This document shows positions 1 to 6,771 of a DNA stretch of 9,609 bases, in pieces. The number at the start of each line of letters is the position of its first letter. The stretch's first letter is position 1. The notes beneath the pieces are model-generated. The model was not told the origin of the DNA. It did not search any database and saw only the letters and a program-made list of their open reading frames with translations. The stretch comes from Dehalococcoidia bacterium (GTDB lineage: Bacteria; Chloroflexota; Dehalococcoidia; SM23-28-2; RBG-16-64-32), in assembly GCA_030690405.1 (NCBI GenBank), contig JAUYGU010000007.1:1-9609 (forward strand), written 5' to 3'. The position numbers and the translations under genes are program-made.

Positions 1-1
1 C

Positions 2-904
2 ACGCTGCGCGCCGCGATCGAGCGAGCGGAGGCGCGCGGCGCGCTGGGCGAGGACGTCGGCGGAAAGGGGTTCTGCTTCCGGAGGTACGTGAGGCGCGGC
101 GCCGGGGCCTACGTCTGCGGCGAGGAGACGTCGTTGCTGAACTCGCTGGAGGGGAAGCGGCCCTGGCCGCGCGACCGGCCGCCGTTCCCCACGACCCACG
201 GCCTGTTCGGCGCGCCCACGCTGGTCAACAACGTCGAGACCCTGGCCGCCGTCCCCGCCATCGTGGAGCGCGGGGCGGACTGGTACCGCTCGCTGGGACG
301 GGGCGAAGCGGCCGGCACGAAGCTCTACTCGGTGAGCGGCCGCGTTCGCCGCCCCGGCGTGTTCGAGCTGCCACTGGGCGTGACCGCGCGCGAGCTGGTC
401 CTCGAGCGCGCCGGTGGCATGGCGGAGGGAAGGACGCTCAAGGCGTTCACCCTCGGCGGCGTGTCCGGCGGCCTGCTGCCGGCGGCCGCTCTCGATCTCC
501 CGCTCGACTACGACTCGCCGCCCGGCGAGGGCGCGTTCCTGGGCTCCGGTGGCGTCGTCGTCCTCCACGACGGGGACTGCGTGGTGCGGTTCGCCCGCGA
601 CTGCATGCGCTTCTTCGAGACCGAGAGCTGTGGTAAGTGCTACCCTTGCCGGATCGGCGCCGTCCGCTTGCGGGAGTTGCTCGATCAGGCGGTGGGGGTG
701 GCGGAGCGTTCGCTCCCCGGCGAGGAGGCGGCGGCCCGCTACCACGAGCTCTCCGAGGCGATGCGCATCGGCTCGGCCTGCGGCCTCGGGCCGTCGGCAG
801 GTCTGCTCGTGAGCAGCCTCTTCCGCCACTTCCGCGATGAGGTCGAGGAGCACGTGCTGCGCGGGCGCTGCCCGGCGGGGGTCTGCGGGGGCCGCGATGC
901 CTGA
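2..904 (+). CDS. fdsB: NuoF-like beta subunit of NAD(P)-dependent formate dehydrogenase (5' partial)
   Basis: This is the C-terminal 300 residues of a protein that begins left of the window; the reading frame is open from base 2. Family knowledge: NuoF/FdsB/HylB-type subunits hold FMN, the NAD(P)H site and one [4Fe-4S] cluster, and pass electrons between NAD(P) and the FeS chain of the alpha subunit. Seen: the flavin/nucleotide loop GAGAYVCGEE (visible residues 33-42), the following LEGKRPWPR and TLVNNVETLA blocks, a SLBB-like middle, and the cluster motif ESCGKCYPCRIG with three cysteines (210, 213, 216) plus the fourth in SACGLG (260). The C-terminal RHFRDEVEEH block is family-typical, followed by a short CPAGVC tail with two extra cysteines. 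The stop codon overlaps the start of the formate dehydrogenase alpha gene by 8 bases, so the two are translationally coupled and this is very likely its partner rather than complex I. A NuoE-like gamma subunit would be expected just upstream, outside the window. Confidence 0.9.
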   Translation, partial: TLRAAIERAEARGALGEDVGGKGFCFRRYVRRGAGAYVCGEETSLLNSLEGKRPWPRDRPPFPTTHGLFGAPTLVNNVETLAAVPAIVERGADWYRSLGRGEAAGTKLYSVSGRVRRPGVFELPLGVTARELVLERAGGMAEGRTLKAFTLGGVSGGLLPAAALDLPLDYDSPPGEGAFLGSGGVVVLHDGDCVVRFARDCMRFFETESCGKCYPCRIGAVRLRELLDQAVGVAERSLPGEEAAARYHELSEAMRIGSACGLGPSAGLLVSSLFRHFRDEVEEHVLRGRCPAGVCGGRDA

Positions 905-3605
905 GACGTTCGTTGTCGATGGCAGTCCGGTGGAGTTCCGGCCGGGCGAGAGCGTGCTGGAGGCGGCCCAGCGGGCCGGCGCCGCCATCCCGACGCTCTG
1001 CTACGACCCGCGCCTGGACCCTGCCGGCTCCTGCCGCCTCTGCCTGGTGCTGGCCGATGGCCGCCCGGCGGCGGCCTGCGCCCTGCCCGCGCAGCCGGAC
1101 ATGCAGGTGACGACCAAGGACGCCGCGCTGGACGATTACCGCCGCACGCTGCTGGAGATGGTCCTGTCGGAGAACCCCGATGACTGCCCGAAGTGCGAAC
1201 AGCTGGGCCCCTGCGAGCTGCACTCGCTGGCCGAGCAGTACGGCGCGCGGGCCGGCCGCTTCGGCGGCGGCGCGACCAGCGGCGAAGCGAAGGCGGATGA
1301 CAACCCGTTCATCATCCGCGATTACTCGCGCTGCATCTACTGCTACCGCTGCACGCGTATCTGCGGCGACGTGGAGATGGCGCACGCCATCGTTCCCATC
1401 GGCCGTGGCTTCGAGACGAAGATCGCCACCGCCTTCGATGGCGGGCTGAAGGAGAGCCCCTGCACGTTCTGCGGGCAGTGCGTTCAGACCTGCCCGACGG
1501 GCGCGCTGTTCGACAAGAAGATGTTTGGCAGGGCGAAGGCGGAAGAGGTTACCCGCGTGCCCACGGTGTGCAACTTCTGCGGCACCGGCTGCGGCATCAA
1601 CCTGCACGTGGCTGGCGGCGAGGTGATCGGCACGACGCCGGACTTCGGCGCGCCCGCGAACGAGGGTGCGCTCTGCGTGAAGGGACAGTTCGCATGGGAC
1701 TTCATCCACAGCCCCGACCGGCTGACCACGCCCCTGATCAAGGCCGACGGCCGCTTCCGCGAGGCCACCTGGGAAGAGGCGCTCGATCTGGTAGCCTCGC
1801 GCTTCCGCGAGATCAAGGACCGTCATGGCCCGGACGCGTTCTGCCTGTGGGCCTCCTCCCGCACCGTCAGCGAGGCGAATTACCTGTTCCAGAAGCTCGC
1901 GCGCGCGGTTGTCGGCACCAACAACGTCGATAACTGCGCCCGTACCTGACACGCCCCTACGGTCGCCGGTCTGGCGGTCATGGTAGGACGGGGAGCGATG
2001 AGCAACTCGATCGCGGAGCTGGAGCGGTCACCGCTGATCATGGTCGTCGGCTCCAACATGACGGAGACGCATCCCGTCATCGCGCTGCGCATCAAGAAGG
2101 CGGTGCGAAACGGCTCTCGCCTCATCGTCGCCGACCCGCGCAACATAGAGCTGACGCGTCTGGCGCATCGCCACCTGCGGCTCAACGTGGGGACGGACAT
2201 CGCCCTGTTCAACGCCATGGCCCACGTCATCATCAGGGAGCGCCTGTACGACGAGGGCTACGTCAGCGGGCGGGTGGATGGGCTGGAGGATATGGCGCGC
2301 CACGTGGAGAAGTACACGCCGGAGGCGGCTGAGGAGATCACCGGCGTCCCGGCGGAGGAGATCGCGGCCGCCGCCCGGGAGTACGCGAAGGCGGAGCGGG
2401 CCGCCATCTGCTACACGCTTGGCATCACGGAGCACTCCTGCGGCGTCCACAACGTGCAGGCGCTGGCCAACCTGGCGCTGCTCTGCGGGAACTTCGGGAT
2501 CGAAAACGCTGGCGTGAACCCCCTGCGCGGTCAGAATAACGTCCAGGGCGCGGGCGACGTCGGTTGCCTCCCCAGCGACTTGCCCGGCTACCAGAAGGTG
2601 CAGAAGGACGAGGCGCGCGCCCCCTACGAGCGCGAGTGGGGCGTCAGCATACCGGAACGGCCTGGTATCACCAAGGTCCACGCCATCGACGAGATCCTGA
2701 AGGGGAACGTCCGCTGCGTCTACATCATGGGCGAGAACACGGTGATCAGCGACGCCAACTCCTCGAAGACGCGGCGGGCGCTTGAGGCCGTGGAGTTCCT
2801 GGTGGTGCAGGACATCTTCATGACCGAGACCGCCGAGCTGGCGGACGTCGTCCTGCCCGCCGCCACGTTCGCCGAGATGGACGGGACGTACACGAACACG
2901 GAGCGCCGCGTCCAGCGCGTGCGCAAGGCGGTCGAGCCGCCCGGCCGGGCGCGGCCAGACGCCGACATCATCTGCGACCTGGCCAGCCGCCTCGGTTACC
3001 CGATGTCCTACGCGCATCCCTCGGAGATATGGGACGAGGTGGCGCGGAACACGCCGATCCTGGCGGGCATCTCCTACGAGCGGCTGGACCGGGAGGGCGG
3101 GCTCCAGTGGCCCTGCCCCACGCACGACCACCCCGGCACGAAGTTCCTGCACCAGGACTTCTTCGTCACCGGCCGCGGCCAGCTGGCGCTCGTCGACCAC
3201 ATTCCGGTAGCCGAGCCGCCGGATGGGGAGTACCCGCTGCTGCTCACCACCGGCCGCCACCGGGAGCTCTACCACACGAACACGCAGACCTCGCGGGCGC
3301 CCGGCATCCTGGAGCTGGTGCCCCACGAGTTCGCGGAGGTGAGCCCGCAGGACGCCGCCGCACTCGGCCTCGCCGACGGCGAACCCATCTACGTCGTCTC
3401 GCGGCGGGGGCGTGTGCAGGCGAGGGTCAGGGTGACGGACGTCTCGCCGCCCGGCGTGGTGTTCATGAGCTTCCATTTCCCCTGGGAGACGCCCACGAAC
3501 GAGCTTACGACCGACGTGTACGACCCGATCACCGAGACGCCGGAGTTCAAGGCCTGCGCCGTGCGGATCGAGCGTCTGGCCGATGCCGCCGGGGGGACGC
3601 CCTGA
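897..3605 (+). CDS. fdhF: Formate dehydrogenase alpha subunit, selenocysteine-containing (TGA 1947-1949 read as Sec)
   Basis: Catalytic molybdenum/tungsten subunit that oxidises formate to CO2 (or the reverse); also named fdhA or fdsA. Read through the in-frame TGA it is 902 residues, close to the length of acetogen NAD(P)-linked FdhA. Domains in order: N-terminal [2Fe-2S] ferredoxin (C35, C46, C49, C61); NuoG-like third cluster site (C97, C100, C106, with Asn93 where the usual His ligand sits); two [4Fe-4S] sites (C146/149/152/156 and C189/192/195/199); the molybdopterin-domain [4Fe-4S] site (C225, C228, C232, C260); then NNVDNCART-U351-H352, the formate dehydrogenase active site. After the TGA the match continues without a break: GRGAMSN, ADPRNIE, and NPLRGQNNVQG carrying the probable active-site Arg544. 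A C-terminal pterin-binding domain starts near TTGRHRELYHTNTQTSRAP. The ATG at 897 was chosen because ferredoxin homology begins at once (MPETFVVDG) and it overlaps the upstream stop; its ribosome site is only a G-run (887-891). No signal peptide, so cytoplasmic. Function requires SelA/B/C/D elsewhere in the genome. Confidence 0.95.
1947..1949 (+). other. In-frame UGA selenocysteine codon (Sec351)
   Basis: TGA lies in the same frame as the ORFs on both sides, and both halves match formate dehydrogenase alpha continuously across it. The flanking residues NNVD-x-CAR-x-[TGA]-H correspond to the selenocysteine site of E. coli FdhF (recalled: VDCCARV-U-H). Sec is a direct ligand of Mo/W. A SECIS hairpin follows at the expected distance. 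A normal stop would remove the active site and all the later pterin domain. Confidence 0.95.
1950..1987 (+). promoter_or_regulatory. Bacterial SECIS element (SelB-binding hairpin) inside the coding region
   Basis: The upper stem pairs 1961-1967 (GGUCGCC) with 1973-1979 (GGCGGUC): seven pairs, two of them G-U, closing a five-base loop GGUCU (1968-1972). A lower stem pairs 1956-1960 (CCUAC) with 1983-1987 (GUAGG). The two are separated by an unpaired AUG (1980-1982) on the 3' side. The loop begins 18 bases after the UGA. From memory, that is the same spacing as in E. coli fdhF, whose loop also reads GGUCU. Known role: SelB with Sec-tRNA and GTP binds such a loop to recode the UGA just upstream. 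The pairing was drawn by eye, with no computed energy. Confidence 0.88.
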
Positions 3606-4471
3606 TGCCCGACCAGCCGGCGGTCTCGTTCGATGCGCTGCTGCCGCCGCAGATCGCCGAGGCCTGCGAGCGGGTGGGCGCCGCTAAGGCGCGCATGGAC
3701 CTCGTGTCCACGCTGGTGCTGGCGGGGCTGGCCGGCGCCTTCATCTCCCTGGGCGCGATGCTATTCACGGTCACGGTCACGGAGGCGGAGTTGGGCTTCG
3801 GGCCGACGCGGATACTGGGCGGCGTGGCGTTCAGCCTGGGGCTCGTCCTCGTCGTCATCGCGGGGGCGGAGCTGTTTACCGGAAACACGCTGATAATCAT
3901 GGCTTGGGCCAGCCGCAAGGTCTCGACGCCGCTGCTTTTGCGGAACTGGGGGCTGGTGTACGCGGGGAACTTCGCCGGCGCGATCCTCACGGTGCTGCTG
4001 GTGTACGCCTCGCAGCAGTGGGAGTTCAGCGACCACCAGATCGGAGCGACCGCGCTCAAGGTCGCGAACAACAAAGTGAACCTGGGCTTCGGCCAGGCGG
4101 TAGCGCTGGGGATCCTCTGCAACGCCCTCGTCACCCTCGCCGTGTGGCTGGCGCTCAGCGCCCGCGGCATCATCGATAAGATCGTCGCCATCGTCTTCCC
4201 GATCACGGCCTTCGTGGCCGCCGGCTTCGAGCACAGCGTCGCCAACATGTACTTCATCCCTATGGGCCTCCTGCTCAAGGAGGAGCCGTCCGTGCGTGAG
4301 GCGGCGGGGCTGTCTGAGGGTGCGCTGTCCGGCTTGACCTGGGGCGACTTCCTGCTGGCGAACCTGCTGCCGGTGACCATCGGCAACATCATCGGTGGCG
4401 CGGTGCTCGTCGGCGCTGTCTACTGGTTCGTCTACCTGCGGCAGGACCGGGCGGGGTCCGCGGCAGACTGA
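3605..4471 (+). CDS. Formate/nitrite transporter family (FocA/FdhC-type) channel
   Basis: 288-residue integral membrane protein of the FNT family, pentameric channels for formate, nitrite or related small anions. Seen: six hydrophobic segments (about residues 33-57, 70-95, 113-136, 162-184, 190-207 and 250-278), the broken-helix loop AGAELFTGNTL (86-96), and GFEHSVANMYFIPMG (207-221) with His210, matching the central conserved His of FocA. Its ATG overlaps the stop of the formate dehydrogenase alpha gene (TGATG, one shared base). A G-run ribosome site (3591-3596) sits 8 bases upstream, so it is translated in the same operon. Context makes formate the likely substrate; whether it imports formate for oxidation or exports the product of CO2 reduction cannot be read from the sequence. 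Its stop lies 4 bases from the stop of the convergent dinB gene, leaving no room for a terminator. Confidence 0.93.
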   Translation: MPDQPAVSFDALLPPQIAEACERVGAAKARMDLVSTLVLAGLAGAFISLGAMLFTVTVTEAELGFGPTRILGGVAFSLGLVLVVIAGAELFTGNTLIIMAWASRKVSTPLLLRNWGLVYAGNFAGAILTVLLVYASQQWEFSDHQIGATALKVANNKVNLGFGQAVALGILCNALVTLAVWLALSARGIIDKIVAIVFPITAFVAAGFEHSVANMYFIPMGLLLKEEPSVREAAGLSEGALSGLTWGDFLLANLLPVTIGNIIGGAVLVGAVYWFVYLRQDRAGSAAD

Positions 4472-4475
4472 GCGC

Positions 4476-5540
4476 TCAGCGTTCCCACAGGCCCAGTTGC
4501 GCCCGGCCCTGCGGCTGGAGGTTCGTCCCGTGAATGCCGAGCAGCCGGAAGCGGTCGCCGGGTTGAGCCGCCTTGTCGAGGAGGGCTGCCGCGGCGGCGG
4601 CGAGTTGCTCCGCGCTGTCCACTCCCTCGGCGAGGCTCATCTGGCGCGTGATCGTCCGGAAGTCGCTGTAGCGCAGCTTGAGGACGACGGTTCGCGCCGT
4701 CACCGACTGCTCCCGCAGGCGCCGGGCGACGTCCTCCGCCACCCCGGCGAGGACGCGCCGCAGCTCCGGGCCGTCGGGCAGGTCGCGCGGGAAGGTGGTC
4801 TCGGCGCCCACGGACTTGCGCTCGTGTTCGGTCTCCACGGCGCGGTCGTCCTTGCCGGAGGCCATCTGCAGGAACCACTCGCCGCGCACGCCGAAGCTGG
4901 CCGTTAGCGCCGCCAGGTCGGCCCGCGCCAGCTCCCCGATGGTGCGGACGCCTGTCCGGATGAGCGCCCCCTCCGCCTTGGGGCCGACGCCCCAGAGGGA
5001 GCGCACCGGCAGCGGCGCCAGGAACGAGGCCTCCTCTCCCGGCGGCACCACCACCAGGCCGTCGGGCTTCCCCGTCTCCGAGGCGATCTTGGCGACGGTC
5101 TTGTTGGTCCCGACGCCGATCGATATGGTGAGCCCGGTCTCCTCCTTCACCCGCCGCTTGATCTCGCGGGCCAGCGCCTCCGGCCCGCCGTGAGCGTTGG
5201 CCTGCTCGCTGGCGTCCAGGAACGCCTCGTCCAGCGATAGTGGCTCAACCAGCGGGGTGATGCTGCGGAAGATCGCCATCACGCGGCGGGAGACCTCGCC
5301 GTAGCGGTCGAAGCGGGGGGAGAGGCGGGCCGCCTCGGGGCAGAGGCGGAGGGCGCGGCTCATCGGCATGGCGGAGTGGACGCCGAAGCGGCGCGCCTCG
5401 TAGGAGGCGGCGGCGACGACGCCGCGCCCCTCCGGCGGCCCTCCGACGACGACGGGCTTGCCGCGCAGCGCCGGGTTATCCAGCTGCTCCACCGAGGCGT
5501 AGAAGGCGTCCAGGTCCGCGTGCAGGATCGTCCTCGGCAT
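4476..5540 (-). CDS. dinB: DNA polymerase IV (Y-family translesion polymerase)
   Basis: 354 residues, normal Pol IV length. It copies past damaged template bases with low fidelity. Seen: MPRTILHADLDAFYASVEQ at the start (metal Asp9, steric-gate Phe13), ASYEARRFGVHSAMPM (45-60), the palm motif SLDEAFLD (102-109) with catalytic Asp104-Glu105, IGVGTNKTVAKIAS (141-154), the thumb helix-hairpin-helix WGVGPK (183-188), and a little-finger domain through about residue 340. The extreme C-terminus has QLGLW (348-352), which fits the sliding-clamp-binding motif. Start chosen at the ATG where homology begins; a GTG two codons upstream (5544-5546) is a possible alternative. No clear Shine-Dalgarno site precedes either; instead a TATCAT box sits 6 bases before the ATG (see intergenic entry). 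Divergent from the LOG-family gene, convergent with the formate channel gene. Confidence 0.95.
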   Translation of the reverse strand: MPRTILHADLDAFYASVEQLDNPALRGKPVVVGGPPEGRGVVAAASYEARRFGVHSAMPMSRALRLCPEAARLSPRFDRYGEVSRRVMAIFRSITPLVEPLSLDEAFLDASEQANAHGGPEALAREIKRRVKEETGLTISIGVGTNKTVAKIASETGKPDGLVVVPPGEEASFLAPLPVRSLWGVGPKAEGALIRTGVRTIGELARADLAALTASFGVRGEWFLQMASGKDDRAVETEHERKSVGAETTFPRDLPDGPELRRVLAGVAEDVARRLREQSVTARTVVLKLRYSDFRTITRQMSLAEGVDSAEQLAAAAAALLDKAAQPGDRFRLLGIHGTNLQPQGRAQLGLWER

Positions 5541-5590
5541 GTTCACATGATAGCGTTCGTCCGCCTTCGCCGGTGATACACTGGTGACAC
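5541..5590. promoter_or_regulatory. Divergent promoter gap between dinB and the LOG-family gene
   Basis: Only 50 bases separate the two start codons. On the - strand TATCAT (5552 to 5547) ends 6 bases before the dinB ATG. On the + strand TACACT (5577-5582) ends 8 bases before the LOG ATG. Both fit the TAnnnT form of a -10 box at the distance expected when transcription begins at or next to the start codon, so leaderless mRNAs are plausible. No convincing -35 hexamer is seen on either strand. A direct repeat, GGTGATACAC (5572-5581) and GGTGACAC (5583-5590), overlaps the + strand box and could be an operator. All of this is inference from sequence. Confidence 0.45.
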
Positions 5591-6640
5591 ATGGCGATAG
5601 AACCCAAGCCGACACGCCGCCGCTACCGAACCGGCGATGAGGCGCTGGACGCGAAGATCGCGGAGCTCGTCGAGGCCAGCGGCATCGAGAGCGATAGCGA
5701 CCTGCTGACCGAGATGCTCACCTCCTGCTTCCGCGTGGCCCGCGACCGCGCCGACCGCGGCGAGATGAAGCTGGTCAACGCGGCGCTCAAGGAGTTCGCC
5801 TACGCCTTCAAGGTGTTCAAGGCGTACCGCGGCGTGCGGAAGGTGAGCATCTTCGGCTCCTCGCGGTCGAGCCCGGAGGACCCGGACTACGACTGCGCCC
5901 GCTCCTTCGCGAGGGCGATGGCGGAGCGCGGCTGGATGGTGATCACGGGCGCCGGGCCCGGCGTGATGGAGGCCGGACACGAGGGCGCCGGCGCCGATCG
6001 CAGCTTCGGGGCGGCGATCCGCCTGCCGATGGAGGTCGAGCCTAACGTCGTCATTGAGGGCGATCCCAAGCTGATCAACTTCAAATACTTCTTCACCCGC
6101 AAGGTGACGTTCCTGAAGGAGTCGAACGCGTTCGCGCTCTTCCCGGGCGGCTTCGGCACCCTGGACGAGGCGTTCGAGCTGCTCACGCTCATGCAGACCG
6201 GCAAGAGCGACCTGCACCCGGTGGTCCTCCTGGAGGCCGAAGGCGGACACTACTGGCTGGAGTGGCGGCGCTTTATGGAGGAGAACCTGGCCGGCCATGG
6301 CCTCATCTCACCAGAGGACCTGGACCTGGTCTACATCACGGACAGCATCGAGTCCGCGGTCGGCGAGATAGAGGGGTTCTACCGGAACTACCACTCGCAG
6401 CGCTATGTCGACGGGACGCTTGTCCTCCGTCTCCAGCGGCTGCCGGATGCGGCGTCGCTGGCGCGGCTTTCGGAGGAGTTCGCGGACATCCTGCGCTCAG
6501 GCGCTATGCGGGCGACGGCGCCATCCGAGGCGGAGGCCGCGGAGGGGGATGTACCGGAGCTGCCGCGGCTGGCGCTGGACTTCAACCAGCGCAGCTTCGG
6601 CCGCCTGCGCTGGCTGATCGACGCGCTCAACGGGTTCTAG
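5591..6640 (+). CDS. LOG-family protein (lysine-decarboxylase-like fold, probable nucleotide 5'-monophosphate hydrolase)
   Basis: 349 residues. The core (about 83-265) carries both hallmarks of the LOG/TIGR00730 family: VITGAGPGVMEAGHEGA (117-133), a variant of GGGxxGxMG, and PGGFGTLDE (185-193), the PGGxGTxxE motif that holds the catalytic Glu and binds phosphoribose. IFGSSR (87-92) is the first Rossmann strand and loop. Family members split the N-glycosidic bond of nucleotide monophosphates; the old 'lysine decarboxylase' label is misleading. It is much longer than plant-type LOG (about 200 residues), with an 80-residue helical N-terminal part beginning TGDEALDAKIAELVEAS and an 80-residue C-terminal tail. 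It may therefore belong to a distinct bacterial subfamily whose substrate is unknown. The start is fixed by the 50-bp gap to dinB; GGTGA at 5583-5587 is too close for a good ribosome site. Convergent with the crotonase gene across the hairpin repeat. Confidence 0.88.
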   Translation: MAIEPKPTRRRYRTGDEALDAKIAELVEASGIESDSDLLTEMLTSCFRVARDRADRGEMKLVNAALKEFAYAFKVFKAYRGVRKVSIFGSSRSSPEDPDYDCARSFARAMAERGWMVITGAGPGVMEAGHEGAGADRSFGAAIRLPMEVEPNVVIEGDPKLINFKYFFTRKVTFLKESNAFALFPGGFGTLDEAFELLTLMQTGKSDLHPVVLLEAEGGHYWLEWRRFMEENLAGHGLISPEDLDLVYITDSIESAVGEIEGFYRNYHSQRYVDGTLVLRLQRLPDAASLARLSEEFADILRSGAMRATAPSEAEAAEGDVPELPRLALDFNQRSFGRLRWLIDALNGF

Positions 6641-6663
6641 AACCGCGGAATCGCGATGCCGTT

Positions 6664-6755
6664 GTAGGGGCGACCTTCAGGTCGCCCGCGGCGGAGGGGA
6701 GTGCGGGCCTCAGCCGCGAGGGGGCGCGCCGGGCAGGGCTGAAGCCCTGCAGCTA
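6664..6755. repeat. Interspersed hairpin-rich intergenic repeat (REP/MITE-like)
   Basis: The 131-base gap between two convergent genes is largely one composite element. It holds a perfect inverted repeat GGGCGACCT-TC-AGGTCGCCC (6668-6687), a weaker middle hairpin around GCGGGCCTCAGCCGC (6703-6717), and a second perfect inverted repeat GCAGGGCT-GA-AGCCCTGC (6733-6750). The ends are complementary: GTAG at 6664-6667 and CTAC at 6752-6755. I recall very similar 'GTAGGGGCGACCTTCAGGTCGCCC' style intergenic repeats from Chloroflexota-type genomes; that is memory, not a search. It has no coding capacity. The hairpins lack T-tracts, so they are not classical terminators, though they could end or protect both convergent transcripts. 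Confidence 0.7.
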
Positions 6756-6771
6756 CCGTGTATCTCCCGCG

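Noticed and set aside
1947..1949. Nonsense mutation or pseudogene in the formate dehydrogenase gene
   Set aside because: Position, flanking residues and the SECIS hairpin all fit selenocysteine recoding, and the downstream half is intact to its natural end.
447..1952. Long antisense open frame (501 codons) on the - strand
   Set aside because: Low-complexity Arg/Ala/Gly-rich translation, a by-product of GC-rich third positions opposite the formate dehydrogenase genes.
2028..3476. Long antisense open frame (482 codons) on the - strand
   Set aside because: Rich in Arg, Val, His, Gly and Asp with no domain; it is a shadow of the alpha-subunit gene.
1980..3605. Separate molybdopterin oxidoreductase gene starting at ATG 1980
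   Set aside because: The ATG lies inside conserved sequence (and inside the SECIS bulge), has no suitable ribosome site, and homology continues upstream through the Sec codon.
5538..5562. LexA (SOS) box of the GAAC-n4-GTTC type upstream of dinB
   Set aside because: GAAC occurs twice on the - strand in the same orientation, not as the required inverted pair.
5541..5615. N-terminal extension of Pol IV to ATG 5615
   Set aside because: Pol IV homology starts at MPRTILHADLD, and the extension would overlap the divergent gene's start.
6668..6750. Classical rho-independent terminators in the hairpin repeat
   Set aside because: The stems are strong, but no T-tract follows on either strand.
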